A stretch of DNA of 64,000 nt from UBA6136 sp044351045 (GCA_044351045.1 JBILGM010000009.1:1-64000), one strand, 5' to 3'. Positions 1-9,252 are shown, counted from the first letter of the stretch. Program-made: numbers and translations. The notes: generated by a model from the sequence alone, not told the origin.

Positions 1-1
1 C

Positions 2-631
2 ATCGTAAAAACACTGAACAAAGCGCAGGGTATGTTGCGTCAGTTAAGCCAGGAAAAGACGGCTCTCGAAGCCAAAGTGGCGGAAATACAAAAAAGCCTG
101 GATGACGCAAGCGCTCAGCTGACCGCCAAATCAGCCGAGAATCAGCAGCTTCAAACCGACTTGAAAAAGGAATCAGCCAGCTTGATCGTTCAACAGAAGA
201 ACAATCAGATTCTCACCCGAAATAACGAGATCTTGAAAAGCAATATCGATAAGCTCAAGGAACAGTTGGCACAGGGTCTGGAGCAGTTTAAGCAGGCAAA
301 AAATCAAGGCGAGCAGCTATCCGCGAACCTGCGGACAAGCCTGAACGACAACGAACTTTTGGTCAACGCCGTCAAAGAACGAACGGAATGGATCAAGAAG
401 ACGACGGATACAAACAACCAACTTGTAAAATCGTATCGTGAGGCACTTGAAAACTTCCGCAACCGTAGTTTCCTCGATAGTCTCGCCGAGGCAGAGCCGA
501 TCACGGGAATTGCCTCGGTCGCGAAGGAGAACAAAATAGAGGAATACCGCTACAAACTTAACTCCCTGAAAATAACCCCCTGGCAAGAGGGGGCTAACGC
601 CGCAGCGGCCCCGCCAGAGGAGAACCCATAA
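2..631 (+). CDS. Coiled-coil protein, 5' end outside window
   Basis: The reading frame is open to the first bases of the window (it reads IVKTLNKAQG before the first ATG at 32), so the gene probably begins upstream and only its C-terminal ~209 residues are seen. The visible part is rich in Gln, Lys, Glu and Leu with heptad spacing from about residue 1 to 150 and reads as a long coiled coil. A short Pro/Ala tail (AAAAPPEENP) ends it. No catalytic motif is visible and I do not recognise the family. A structural or scaffold role is the most that can be inferred. It converges with the large gene on the opposite strand, 54 bases away. Confidence 0.6.
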   Translation: MVKTLNKAQGMLRQLSQEKTALEAKVAEIQKSLDDASAQLTAKSAENQQLQTDLKKESASLIVQQKNNQILTRNNEILKSNIDKLKEQLAQGLEQFKQAKNQGEQLSANLRTSLNDNELLVNAVKERTEWIKKTTDTNNQLVKSYREALENFRNRSFLDSLAEAEPITGIASVAKENKIEEYRYKLNSLKITPWQEGANAAAAPPEENP

Positions 632-684
632 TCGGGTAACTACCCGCCGGTAGCCGCTTGATTTGATCTAGCGCGCGGGATAAT

Positions 685-3600
685 TCACAAGCTTTCCAAC
701 GTTAGCTCGGCACGTACCCAGCCATCGGGAGAGACTTCTATCTTGGCATCGCGCAGGAACAGACGTTCATCGGGAATGCTTTGCTCGTCGATCAAAAAGC
801 CACGAATGATTTCGGCGCGAGCCTGAGCCAGCGCCCTCAGGTGGGTCTCGTCGATCGGCCATTTGTCCAACACCTTCAGCTGGGCATTTTCAAACAGGCG
901 ACCGCTCAACCGCTTCTGACCTTCCTTGTCCATCGTCCGAATTTCGGTCGATGCGGGAAATTTTTCGCGGTAATAGGCGGTAAATAATCTCTGGTAATCC
1001 TCATCGGTCAAATCTGGCACTGGAGCGCCCCGGAGCCGAATGCCCTGGGTCCGCAACTCGACCCGACGCGCATTTTTGAGTTCTTCCAGCAACGCTTTGG
1101 CGGCCAAGGCAAGCCGGTCCTGGCGGGGGTCCGCGGTACCGCGAATGTCGAGCGTGGAACCCAATTTGGATTGCAGGCTGCCCGCGATCGTTTTCAGGGC
1201 ATTAACCGAGGACTCCACCATCTCGGATTCCCCGGCGGGGAATGATATTGTGAAGTGCTGGGCCTCGCCGCCATTGACCACTTCATTGACCAGACTGGCA
1301 GGGGTGTAAAAGAGTTTGGCGATCAGGCTGGTGAAGGCATCCCGGTAAAGCGTCCACAGGTTGAATTCCGGGTTGGTCAGGTCGCCGTAAATCGGCAGAT
1401 CGATATCGATCTTTCCATCGCCGTTCTTGAGGATGTAAAGCGCAAAGTCAACCAGCCAGGAACTATTGTCATCGACACGATCCCCTAGGGTCAGCTTGTC
1501 GAGTACGGCCTGGTTGGTCATTTCCATGAGACCGTCTCGCATCTGGTAATTGAAGGTCATGTCCAGCTTGCCCTTTTCAATCCGATAACCACCAAACTTG
1601 CCGGAATAAGCCGAGAAGGTGGTCAGGTTGATGCCCTTGAATTGGGCGGTGACATTGGTGTGATCGCGGTAGTCAGTGGGGTCCAGTTCACCAAAGACAT
1701 TGACCGGGGCATTGCCATTGAATTTGCCGCTCAACGACAGCGTGGCCCGCGCCCCGGCCCGGGACGTGAGGCCGCTTGCGGTGCCATCAAAATGGGTGAT
1801 TTCACCGGAGAAACCCGGTTTCATGCTTCGATCGGAAAAATCGACCGTGCCGTTCTTGATGCGCAGCAACCCGACGGCGGCCGAGGGCAGCTTATGCACC
1901 GGCGTTTTCTCGACTTGCAGGGCCTCTAGCTCGCTGGGAATAGCCGCCTGACTGGGTGGCTCCAGGGCCGCCAGCAGATTGAGATGGCGCTTTTCGTCCA
2001 GTGCGACCCGGGCAAACGCATTTTCTGCCGTGATCACCCGAGCGACAAAACGCTGCGGTTTGTTGTTGATGGCCAGGCCATCGACCTTGAGCAGGTCCCA
2101 CTTCAGCACGGGTTGGCGCGTGACGCGGTCGATCGAGTCAAACTCCAGCACCTCGGCACCACCGGCATAGTCAATCTTCAAATCGGGCGCCTCGCGGGCA
2201 ATGACGTCGCCCCAGAGACTGACATTGCCGCGTTGCAGATCGATATTGGTGAGCGGTTTCCAGTAGGGCTCGATAGTGCGCATGCGCAATTTGTCGAGAC
2301 CGAAGCGAAAGCTGAGCAAGAGGGGCTTGAGTTGCAAGCGGCCTTCCGCCTCGAGGCGGCCGCTGCTGCCGATCTGGGTACGCATCCGGAATTCAATGGC
2401 GTTATCTGGATCCGTAGTCAGATCTGTGGCCTTGAGGGTCAGGCCATTGAAGCGAAACCGGGCGGGGGGGTCCATTTTTTCGTCATAAACATTGATGGAA
2501 TAGTCATCGAGCTGCAGGGCATCGATGCCAAGGATTAACGAGCTCTGGGTCTTGGCGGGGCTGGCTCCGCTGACGATCGACGGCAAGCCACGGATTTCAA
2601 GGCTCCCGTTTTTACGCCGGATGATGTCCATTTCGGTCTTGCCGGAGCTGATCAGATGGGCGGCCAGGAAACGATGTTCGAGGTCACCCCGGGCGTCCTC
2701 CAGTCGAAGCGTGCCCAAACGGGCGCGGCGCGGGTATGTCTGAGCAGCGGCATCCTGCTGACCCGCCGTGGTTTTGCCGCCCGGGTCTGACGCCGTGGGT
2801 ATGTTCGCGGGCAGGATGGGAATGGCCACCGCTTCGTTTTCGATGAAGCCTTGAGCCACCGCGTCCGTCAGTTCGGCCGACTTCACCCGAAAACGCTGGC
2901 CACTGTGCTGATAGTCCAGACTCTCCACGACCATTTGACTGGCATTCAGCAGGTCGCTCTGGAGGTCGGTGAAACGACCATTGGCCAGCGCGACCTGTGC
3001 GTCTTTTCCCCGAATATGAAGGTCTTCTGCGATCAGACTGCCCAGCCGGCCATGCGTTGTCTCAATGGCGCCCGACCTGAGACTGCTGGCCTGCAAGGAA
3101 CGGGCAGCAATGTCGTATTCGACGTTCTGCAGATCGGGCGAGGTGAAAACGCCCCATTCGCTGTTGATTTGACCAGCGGCAAAATGATCGAACCGTACAC
3201 GCTGATGGGTCAGTGAAAACTGCAATTCGGTGAGTGTTGGCGAAGTCAGTTGCCCCCAGCGGCTATCCACCTGATTGACGGACAAGCCCATGATCTTCAA
3301 TGAGCCATCCCGCTGAGCAAATTCCAGCCCATCCATCTTTAACTCGCCGACACCCCCCCATTCGGTCTGCGCCTCAACCGCTGACATCGTGCTTAGATTA
3401 AGCCGTCCTTTCTCGACATCGTAGGTCAGCGGTCCCGTTTGCAGCCTCTTGACCTTGCCTTGGGTCAGGTCGACGCTTTCGAGCGAAAGCGACGAAAGAC
3501 TGACTTTGCGCGGTTTCTGCTGCTCGTTCATTGCGTAGTCCAGGCCGACCAGCGCCAGACCGCTCACCGCACCCCAGCGGGAGTCGATGGCGGGTACCGT

Positions 3601-4743
3601 GACATGGGTCAGGTGGAGTTGCCGGTTTTTAGCGTCATAGACCAGGGTGCCGGCCATGATCGATGAGATCTTGCCTTCCTTTAGCTCGAGATTTTCGAGC
3701 CCAACGGTCTCCGATCGGAAATTCGGGCCACTGGGATCGGCAGCGATACGACCCATCTTCAGCGAACCGAATTTGCCCCATGGCGATTCGAGGCCGGAAA
3801 TACGCAGACTACCGAGACTAAGCGGGGGGATCTCGGTCCCCAGGCGCGTCTTGTCCAGCTCAATACGGCCCGCACGAATCCACTGCGACGGGTTTTGCCG
3901 ATCCATGGCATTCAGGCCCGTGAGCAACAGCTGATCGATATCGAGCGCGACACCCCCCTCGTTCTCCGCCGGCATGTGAAATCGGAGCTGGCTGGTCAGC
4001 TGCCCCGTGGCGACTCTCCAGGGCAGCCCGGAAGGTAGCGCATCCAGCCAGAACGGCAGATAAAGTTGCTCGACGGTCAGCGAACCAGCCACGGTCATCG
4101 GGTCCAGCAAGAGAGTCCCCTCGCTGGCGAAGCTCTCCTGTCCGGGGCCCTTAGCGGCCAGCCAATAGGTCGCGTGATTCGCGGCATCACCCGGAAAATT
4201 CTTGAGCATCAGCGCCACATCAGTGAAGCGGGTCGACACGGATTTACCCCGGAGGGCGTCACAAAATTCGACCTGACCATGGTTCAGACTCAGCTGCGTC
4301 AGCGCTACAGGGAAGCCTACGGATTTGCTCTGGGCCTTGGGGGGCCACAAGCCGGCCAAATTCCATTGTCCCTTCTTGTCCCGATCCAGCCGGATGAAGG
4401 GCGCATCCAGTTCAACCGACAACGCAGGGTGAAAGTGCTTCAGGGAGCTGATCAGGTTCAGATCGACACTGACTTCATGGGCAGAAACAAACGGCTGACC
4501 CGTGGCATCGTTCACCGTGACTTCCCGGAGTTCAACACCGAAGCCAAGGGGGTCGAAGCTGATATCCTTGGCCTTGATAGCTATCTGGTGCTGACGCGCC
4601 AGCTCCGGGAGCCAGCGGGTCTGGGCAAGGTAAGGAATCAGGAGCGAGCCCATAGCTGCATAGACCCCCAACAAGACCAGCCACAGCAACAGAAATCGCA
4701 AGCGACTTCCGAGATAAGCCAGCAGCGGTGTGGTCAGAGACAC
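685..4743 (-). CDS. Giant DUF748 / AsmA-like envelope protein
   Basis: A 1352-residue protein with one N-terminal membrane segment (about residues 13-36) followed by a long periplasmic region of repeated beta-rich units. Many units carry the pattern S-R/E-W-G-x-L/F-x-S (for example VDSRWGQLTSPTL), recurring every 40-60 residues between about 310 and 590. The C-terminal part (about 1130-1230) resembles an OmpA-like stretch (ISFPAGESEM... LDIRGTADPRQ). This is the architecture of DUF748 proteins, relatives of the AsmA/TamB/YhdP bridge-like family thought to carry lipids across the periplasm or assist envelope assembly. The family assignment is firm; lipid transport here is inference. The gene stands alone, with no operon partner on its strand. 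Confidence 0.85.
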   Translation of the reverse strand: MSLTTPLLAYLGSRLRFLLLWLVLLGVYAAMGSLLIPYLAQTRWLPELARQHQIAIKAKDISFDPLGFGVELREVTVNDATGQPFVSAHEVSVDLNLISSLKHFHPALSVELDAPFIRLDRDKKGQWNLAGLWPPKAQSKSVGFPVALTQLSLNHGQVEFCDALRGKSVSTRFTDVALMLKNFPGDAANHATYWLAAKGPGQESFASEGTLLLDPMTVAGSLTVEQLYLPFWLDALPSGLPWRVATGQLTSQLRFHMPAENEGGVALDIDQLLLTGLNAMDRQNPSQWIRAGRIELDKTRLGTEIPPLSLGSLRISGLESPWGKFGSLKMGRIAADPSGPNFRSETVGLENLELKEGKISSIMAGTLVYDAKNRQLHLTHVTVPAIDSRWGAVSGLALVGLDYAMNEQQKPRKVSLSSLSLESVDLTQGKVKRLQTGPLTYDVEKGRLNLSTMSAVEAQTEWGGVGELKMDGLEFAQRDGSLKIMGLSVNQVDSRWGQLTSPTLTELQFSLTHQRVRFDHFAAGQINSEWGVFTSPDLQNVEYDIAARSLQASSLRSGAIETTHGRLGSLIAEDLHIRGKDAQVALANGRFTDLQSDLLNASQMVVESLDYQHSGQRFRVKSAELTDAVAQGFIENEAVAIPILPANIPTASDPGGKTTAGQQDAAAQTYPRRARLGTLRLEDARGDLEHRFLAAHLISSGKTEMDIIRRKNGSLEIRGLPSIVSGASPAKTQSSLILGIDALQLDDYSINVYDEKMDPPARFRFNGLTLKATDLTTDPDNAIEFRMRTQIGSSGRLEAEGRLQLKPLLLSFRFGLDKLRMRTIEPYWKPLTNIDLQRGNVSLWGDVIAREAPDLKIDYAGGAEVLEFDSIDRVTRQPVLKWDLLKVDGLAINNKPQRFVARVITAENAFARVALDEKRHLNLLAALEPPSQAAIPSELEALQVEKTPVHKLPSAAVGLLRIKNGTVDFSDRSMKPGFSGEITHFDGTASGLTSRAGARATLSLSGKFNGNAPVNVFGELDPTDYRDHTNVTAQFKGINLTTFSAYSGKFGGYRIEKGKLDMTFNYQMRDGLMEMTNQAVLDKLTLGDRVDDNSSWLVDFALYILKNGDGKIDIDLPIYGDLTNPEFNLWTLYRDAFTSLIAKLFYTPASLVNEVVNGGEAQHFTISFPAGESEMVESSVNALKTIAGSLQSKLGSTLDIRGTADPRQDRLALAAKALLEELKNARRVELRTQGIRLRGAPVPDLTDEDYQRLFTAYYREKFPASTEIRTMDKEGQKRLSGRLFENAQLKVLDKWPIDETHLRALAQARAEIIRGFLIDEQSIPDERLFLRDAKIEVSPDGWVRAELTLESL

Positions 4744-4932
4744 GAGGAATAAGGGGATCTGGTGAAGCAGCCGTTAAAATTGGATTCTACGTCAGCAATC
4801 CGTTGTGGGTGCGCGGTGGTGCTACATCAAGGATGCGTTGCGGGAGTATTGCGCATTTTTGTGTGGCCACATTCTGGCCCAAGTGCACGGCTTGCCTTGA
4901 TCTTGCCAAATAACGTAACCACAATAACCGGG

Positions 4933-5217
4933 CTGCATATCGAGTTTGACGCTGACCAACGCGAAAAGAACGCCACACCCACCGGGGGGAATGATCCGGA
5001 TGATGCTCCGGAACTGACAGAAGAGTTTTTTGCTCAAGCGGATGAGTACGTCGGAGGCCAGTGGGTGCGCCGTGGTCGTCCCAAGGCTGGTATCACCAAA
5101 CTTTCCCTGACAGTCCGTTACGATGCGGATGTGATCGACGCCTTCTAGACCACAGGTAAGGGCTGGCAAACACGGATGAACGCCGCCCTGCGTGACTGGC
5201 TCAAGACGCACGGGTGA
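4933..5217 (+). pseudogene. brnT-brnA toxin-antitoxin remnant (fused, nonsense)
   Basis: The frame reads LHIEFDADQREKN, which looks like the first residues of a BrnT toxin (usually MxIEFDPxKRxxN) with CTG at 4933 where ATG would stand. It then runs directly into a BrnA-like antitoxin: DDAPELTEEFFAQAD, then RRGRPKAGITK, then LTVRYDADVIDAF. A TAG at 5146-5148 interrupts it, and after the TAG the same frame continues TTGKGWQTRMNAALRDWLK to TGA at 5217, which is the normal BrnA ribbon-helix-helix end. So most of brnT is deleted and brnA has one amber codon, one base change from AAG (Lys). Neither toxin nor full antitoxin can be made. Confidence 0.75.
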
Positions 5218-5222
5218 GTCAA

Positions 5223-5253
5223 TTGACAGTGCTTTGTATCATCAACTCATTAT
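5223..5253 (+). promoter_or_regulatory. Possible sigma-70 promoter for the subtilisin gene
   Basis: A perfect -35 hexamer TTGACA (5223-5228) is followed after 19 bases by CATTAT (5248-5253), about 70 bases before the protease ATG. The spacer is longer than ideal, so this is a weak call based on hexamer match and position only. Confidence 0.3.
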
Positions 5254-5322
5254 TCGGCTTATCTTCTCTTTAAAGTTCAAAAAATACCCCAACACGACCC
5301 TTTTGCCTGGCCTGACTGCCGA

Positions 5323-7317
5323 ATGAATCATCACACATTCAAGCTCCGGATTTCTGGATTGACGGCCCTGTCGCTGAGCCTTTGGTTGGGGGTAGCGATA
5401 TTTTCATTGGCGCAAGCCGGAACATTTCGCAAGGCGCAACACCCGGTTCCTCATCGTTACATCGTCATGCTTCAGGGGCAGGCGGCGGGTAGCGGCGAGG
5501 ATACCCGCGCCGAGCGCCTGCTGAGTGGACGCACCATGCAGTTTGGGCGGCGTTGGCGCAAGGCACTCAATGGTTTTGTGGCGGAGATGTCCGAAGCTGA
5601 GGCGTTGGCACTGTCCCGCCGCCCGGATGTCGCGGAAGTGGAAGAAGATGGGCTGGTCACCATCCAGGCCATCCAGGAAGGCGCCCCCTGGGGCCTGGAC
5701 CGGATCGATCAGCCGGGCCTCCCCCTCGATGGTCGTTACCAGTATTCCAACCCGGGCAACGGGGTGCGGGTTTTTGTGATCGACACTGGTATCCGATCGA
5801 CGCATCAGGAGCTGGCGGGGAGGATGCTACCCGGGTTCAGCGTCATCAAGGACAACCAGGGAACAGAAGACTGCAATGGGCACGGAACCCATGTTGCCGG
5901 TATCGTTGGGGGCACTCGTTATGGGGTGGCCAAAGGGGTATCGCTGATTCCAGTCAGAGTCCTCGACTGCAAGGGAGATGGCATGGTGTCCGATGTCATC
6001 AGCGGGATTGAGTGGGTAACGACGCAGTTCAAACAGAAGGGCGGACCCGCTGTAGCCAATCTCAGCCTGGGTGCGGGAGCGTCCCCGGCCATGGACACCG
6101 CCCTGCAAAACTCCATACGGGCTGGAGTGACTTACACCGTGGCGGCGGGCAACGAAAACACTTCTTCCTGCAGCCATTCGCCCTCGCGGGTGCTGGATGC
6201 CATCGTCGTCGGGGCCACGACCCCGAGTGATAAGCGAAGCGACTTCTCCAACTATGGTCCCTGCCTGGATCTTTTCGCACCCGGTAGCAGTATCCCTTCT
6301 TCCTGGTCGAATTCGGATACAGCCACGACGCTAGAAAGCGGAACCTCCATGGCCTCGCCTCATGTGGCCGGTTTAGCCGCCATTTACCTCGCCACTCAGC
6401 CAGGAGCGACGCCGGCGCAAGTCTCCGACAGGCTGACAGCCGGTGCATCCAGAGGCCTGGTCATAACCGCTGGCGTCGGCTCTCCCAACCTTCTGCTGAA
6501 CAGCCAATTCATGCAGCCCCTCATACCAGACGCTATTGCCCCCTCCATCCAACTGAGCAATCCGCGGGACGGTGCCACTCTGAAAGGCAATGTCACCTTG
6601 TCGGCCGAGGCGTCGGATGAGGAACGAGGGTCAGGCATCGCCAGGGTGGACTATCGAGTGGATGGTCAGTCCGTGGGGACTGCCTCGGCTGTTCCTTACA
6701 GCCTGATTTGGGACTCCGCAGGGGTAGCCAATGGGACGCATGTCTTTTCTGCCAGCGCTACCGATCGTGCAGGGAACCGGGCTGACTCGAAGGTCGTCCA
6801 TGCAAATACCGTCAATCCGATCACGCCCGCTGTTTGTTCCACGGTTGAGCAGGTGCTGACCAATCCCGGCTTTGAGAGCGGTTTCGGCGTGGGCTGGAAA
6901 GGCTCCTCGGGTATCATCAGCCGACTGAATCCTGAATGGCCAAGAACCGGCGTTTGGGTCGCTAACCTGAACGGCAAGGGCCGCAGCAATAAGCGTAAGC
7001 TCTTCCAGCGCATCACCCTCCCGGCCGATATCTGTTCGGCTCAGCTCAATTTCTGGCTCCGGGTCGAGACCCGTGAACCAGGCACCGCACCCGCCCATGA
7101 CCAACTCAAGCTGACCGTGCGTAAGCCATCCGGCTCGATCCTGGAAACCCTGGCCACTTATTCCAACCACGACAGTTCGGCAATCTGGCAAGCACAGAGC
7201 TTCGACCTCACGGCCTACCGGGGTAGAACGATACAGCTCCAATGGACCGGCAGCGAGAACTCCTCGCTTGCGACCCGATTCCTGATGGACGATGCCGAAC
7301 TGCTGCTAAGGCGATGA
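5323..7317 (+). CDS. Secreted subtilisin-family (S8) serine protease
   Basis: 664 residues. Signal peptide about 1-32, I9-type inhibitor propeptide about 43-113 (HRYIVMLQGQ ... PDVAEVEEDG), then a proteinase-K-like S8 domain with catalytic Asp154 (FVIDTG), His187 (GHGTHVAG), oxyanion Asn277 (AAGNEN) and Ser342 (GTSMASPHVAG). After about residue 398 comes a bacterial Ig-like domain (DGATLKGNVTLSAEASDEE to about 495) and a C-terminal jelly-roll-like module (NPGFESGFGVGWKGSS onward), probably for substrate or surface binding. All key residues are present, so an active extracellular protease is expected. The next gene starts inside its stop codon (ATGA), so the two are translationally coupled; that partner has a PrcB domain. 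Confidence 0.93.
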   Translation: MNHHTFKLRISGLTALSLSLWLGVAIFSLAQAGTFRKAQHPVPHRYIVMLQGQAAGSGEDTRAERLLSGRTMQFGRRWRKALNGFVAEMSEAEALALSRRPDVAEVEEDGLVTIQAIQEGAPWGLDRIDQPGLPLDGRYQYSNPGNGVRVFVIDTGIRSTHQELAGRMLPGFSVIKDNQGTEDCNGHGTHVAGIVGGTRYGVAKGVSLIPVRVLDCKGDGMVSDVISGIEWVTTQFKQKGGPAVANLSLGAGASPAMDTALQNSIRAGVTYTVAAGNENTSSCSHSPSRVLDAIVVGATTPSDKRSDFSNYGPCLDLFAPGSSIPSSWSNSDTATTLESGTSMASPHVAGLAAIYLATQPGATPAQVSDRLTAGASRGLVITAGVGSPNLLLNSQFMQPLIPDAIAPSIQLSNPRDGATLKGNVTLSAEASDEERGSGIARVDYRVDGQSVGTASAVPYSLIWDSAGVANGTHVFSASATDRAGNRADSKVVHANTVNPITPAVCSTVEQVLTNPGFESGFGVGWKGSSGIISRLNPEWPRTGVWVANLNGKGRSNKRKLFQRITLPADICSAQLNFWLRVETREPGTAPAHDQLKLTVRKPSGSILETLATYSNHDSSAIWQAQSFDLTAYRGRTIQLQWTGSENSSLATRFLMDDAELLLRR

Positions 7318-7850
7318 GACCGTCGCAACTCTCATCCCAGGAGAATCCTCCGGTGCACCCTACACGATGCTCGCCTCTGGTCGCCTTTATCCTCGCGGCT
7401 TTGTGCAGCCAGACGAACCTCGCCGTGGTGCCTCCCGGTGACCCTAAAGCACCAACACCGGTTTCCGCGCTGATCGCGGAAGGCACCCGCAGCGCCATCG
7501 AGACGCCTCGGCAAACGATCATCAGGGATCAAGCGGCTTTTGACGCGCTGTGGGCTGAACACTCGACCCATGAGAACCCCGCCCCAAAAATACCCTCGGT
7601 GAATTTTGCAGCAGATAGCGTCGTGGCCGTTTTTGCCGGGCATCAGCCGAGCGGAGGCCATGCCCTAGCCTTGACCGACCTGAACAAAATCTCTGGGGGG
7701 TGGGAGCTCAGGCTTTCACTGATCTCTCCGGGTCCGGACTGCATGACCACCCAGGTCATGACTCAACCCTGGGTGATGGTTCGCGTTCCCGGACACGAGC
7801 TTCCCGTCAATATTCAAATCACGCCGACTAAACGGTCTTGCGGGCAATAA
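7314..7850 (+). CDS. PrcB-domain protein coupled to the subtilisin
   Basis: 178 residues from the ATG at 7314 that overlaps the protease stop (ATGA). An in-frame GTG at 7353 is another possible start and would put the hydrophobic segment at the very N-terminus. A hydrophobic signal-like segment (LVAFILAALC) is followed by a domain with the PrcB_C pattern: QAAFDALWAEH, then SVVAVFAGHQPSGGHALAL, then SPGPDCMTTQVMTQPWVMVRVP. PrcB is the small partner in the Treponema dentilisin complex, whose protease PrtP is itself a subtilisin, so the coupling here is suggestive. Likely exported or a lipoprotein. That it aids protease folding, anchoring or stability is inference. Confidence 0.72.
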   Translation: MRPSQLSSQENPPVHPTRCSPLVAFILAALCSQTNLAVVPPGDPKAPTPVSALIAEGTRSAIETPRQTIIRDQAAFDALWAEHSTHENPAPKIPSVNFAADSVVAVFAGHQPSGGHALALTDLNKISGGWELRLSLISPGPDCMTTQVMTQPWVMVRVPGHELPVNIQITPTKRSCGQ

Positions 7851-7963
7851 CCGCAACTCGAACCCGCCTACCGAAGCTGACATTGATCCGGAGTCACTCC
7901 CGGTAGAAATAAAGCGCCATCTGCATTGCTTTTCAGCGCTATCGGGTTCAGTTAGAATCATCC

Positions 7964-7980
7964 TATATTTCTATAATATT
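7964..7980 (+). promoter_or_regulatory. ars promoter -10 with candidate ArsR operator
   Basis: Seven bases upstream of arsR lies the perfect inverted repeat ATATT-TCTAT-AATAT (7965-7979). It contains a consensus -10 hexamer TATAAT at 7972-7977. A dyad over the -10 box is where ArsR repressors usually bind, so autoregulation and release by As(III) are likely. No strong -35 is visible. Confidence 0.5.
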
Positions 7981-7986
7981 GAAACT

Positions 7987-8310
7987 ATGAAAGAGAATGA
8001 TGTTCTCAAGGCCTTGGGGGCCCTGGCCCAGTCCAGTCGGCTGAAAACCTTCAGGGCGCTGGTGGTCGCGGGGCAAACCGGTCTGGTTCCGGGCGTCATG
8101 GCGGAGCAGATGGCTATTCCAGCCGCTACTTTGTCCTTTCATCTCAAGGAACTGATGCACGCCGGCTTGGTGACCCAGGAACGCCATGGACGCCATTTGA
8201 TTTACCGGGCCAACTATGACTCGATGAATGAAGTGATCGCCTATCTCACGGAAAACTGCTGCCAGGGCGAGGCGTGCCTGGAAGAGAGCGAGCTCCATTG
8301 CCACTGTTGA
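7987..8310 (+). CDS. arsR: ArsR-family As(III)-responsive repressor
   Basis: 107 residues, the usual length for ArsR/SmtB winged-helix repressors. The recognition-helix region is PAATLSFHLKELMHAGLV (about 45-62), followed by the wing RHGRHLIYRA. It lacks the ELCVCDL metal site of E. coli ArsR. Instead it has a C-terminal cysteine cluster, Cys91-Cys92 and Cys97, plus a terminal CHC. This resembles the C-terminal As(III) sites of Acidithiobacillus-type ArsR, though the spacing to the third Cys appears one residue shorter. First gene of the ars operon; it should repress the operon until As(III) binds. Confidence 0.93.
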   Translation: MKENDVLKALGALAQSSRLKTFRALVVAGQTGLVPGVMAEQMAIPAATLSFHLKELMHAGLVTQERHGRHLIYRANYDSMNEVIAYLTENCCQGEACLEESELHCHC

Positions 8311-8320
8311 GGAAAAATCC

Positions 8321-8764
8321 ATGAAACGCTTTCACGTTCATCTCCGGGTTGAAGACCTGCCAGCCAGCATTGCGTTTTATTCGGGGTTGTTTGGTAGTCC
8401 GCCCACACGACGGGAATCCGACTACGCCAAATGGATGCTGGATGATCCCCGTATCAATTTCGCTATTTCCCGGCGGAGTGAAACCCTGGGGATCGATCAT
8501 TTGGGCATCCAGGTGGATTCCGCGGACGAACTGGAGCAACTGAATCAGCGACTGGTTGCCGCAGCGGCTCCCGTGGAGGCGCAGAAACAGGCTGACTGCT
8601 GCTATACAGAATCGGACAAGTACTGGACCGTCGATCCGCAGGGCATCGCCTGGGAAGCCTTTCACTCCTTATCCAGCATTCCGGTGTTCGGCGGCGCTAT
8701 CGAAAATCCCGTCAAGACCACTTCCTCCTGTTGTTCACCCTCAAATCGAGATCAAACCGTATGA
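8321..8764 (+). CDS. arsI: ArsI C-As lyase (VOC dioxygenase)
   Basis: 147 residues, a VOC (glyoxalase-fold) protein matching ArsI, the Fe(II)-dependent dioxygenase that cleaves the carbon-arsenic bond of trivalent methyl- and aromatic arsenicals to give As(III). Visible marks: MKRFHVHLRV with ligand His5, AKWMLDDPRINFAIS, LGIDHLGIQVD with His60, the vicinal arsenic-binding pair Cys93-Cys94 (ADCCYTES), and DPQGIAWEAFH with ligand Glu112. A Cys pair also lies near the C-terminus. It starts 10 bases after arsR, and its stop overlaps the arsC start as ATGA, so it is a true operon member. CadI-type relatives share the fold, but the Cys pair and context favour ArsI. Confidence 0.88.
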   Translation: MKRFHVHLRVEDLPASIAFYSGLFGSPPTRRESDYAKWMLDDPRINFAISRRSETLGIDHLGIQVDSADELEQLNQRLVAAAAPVEAQKQADCCYTESDKYWTVDPQGIAWEAFHSLSSIPVFGGAIENPVKTTSSCCSPSNRDQTV

Positions 8765-9252
8765 GCCAAAAAACCTACAACGTGCTGGTCCTGTGCACCG
8801 GCAACTCCTGCCGCAGCGTCATGGGCGAAGCCCTGGTCAACCGTCTCGGCGCCGGACGCTTCAAAGCCTACAGCGCGGGGAGCAATCCCATAGGCCGCAT
8901 CAACGCGGGTGCCTTGGCGACGCTGGCGCGTCATAACCTGCCCACTGACGGGTACACCAGCAAATCCTGGGAGGCCCTGGAAGGCGTCGATTTCGACATT
9001 CTCATTGCCGTCTGTGATTCGGCGGCGGGCGAAACCTGCCCGGTTTATTTGAGTTCCGCCATCCGCACCAACTGGGGTGTGGCCGATCCTGGCCACGTCG
9101 AAGGGACTCCCGAAGAAGTGATCGCGGCCTTCGAGGCGACTTTCGCCACACTCAAGCATCGCATCACCCGCTTGGTTGAGCTGCCTATCGAGTCGATGAG
9201 CCGCGAACAATTGAGTGAAGAACTCGATCGCATCGGCCAGGAAATGGGATGA
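8761..9252 (+). CDS. arsC: Arsenate reductase, LMW-PTP fold
   Basis: 163 residues from the ATG overlapping the arsI stop. The P-loop CTGNSCR (Cys12 to Arg18) follows a hydrophobic strand as in the low-molecular-weight tyrosine phosphatase fold, and Cys85 and Cys93 (AVCDSAAGETC) supply resolving thiols. This points to a thiol-relay arsenate reductase of the thioredoxin-coupled type rather than the E. coli glutaredoxin-type ArsC. It reduces As(V) to As(III) in the cytoplasm for export by the Acr3 pump encoded four genes on. The C-terminal helix (MSREQLSEELDRIGQEMG) is typical. Confidence 0.93.
   Translation: MSQKTYNVLVLCTGNSCRSVMGEALVNRLGAGRFKAYSAGSNPIGRINAGALATLARHNLPTDGYTSKSWEALEGVDFDILIAVCDSAAGETCPVYLSSAIRTNWGVADPGHVEGTPEEVIAAFEATFATLKHRITRLVELPIESMSREQLSEELDRIGQEMG

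Noticed and set aside
1984..2538. A 184-residue open frame on the plus strand inside the DUF748 gene
   Set aside because: It lies antisense to the well-supported DUF748 gene, has no domain, and long antisense frames are expected in GC-rich coding DNA.
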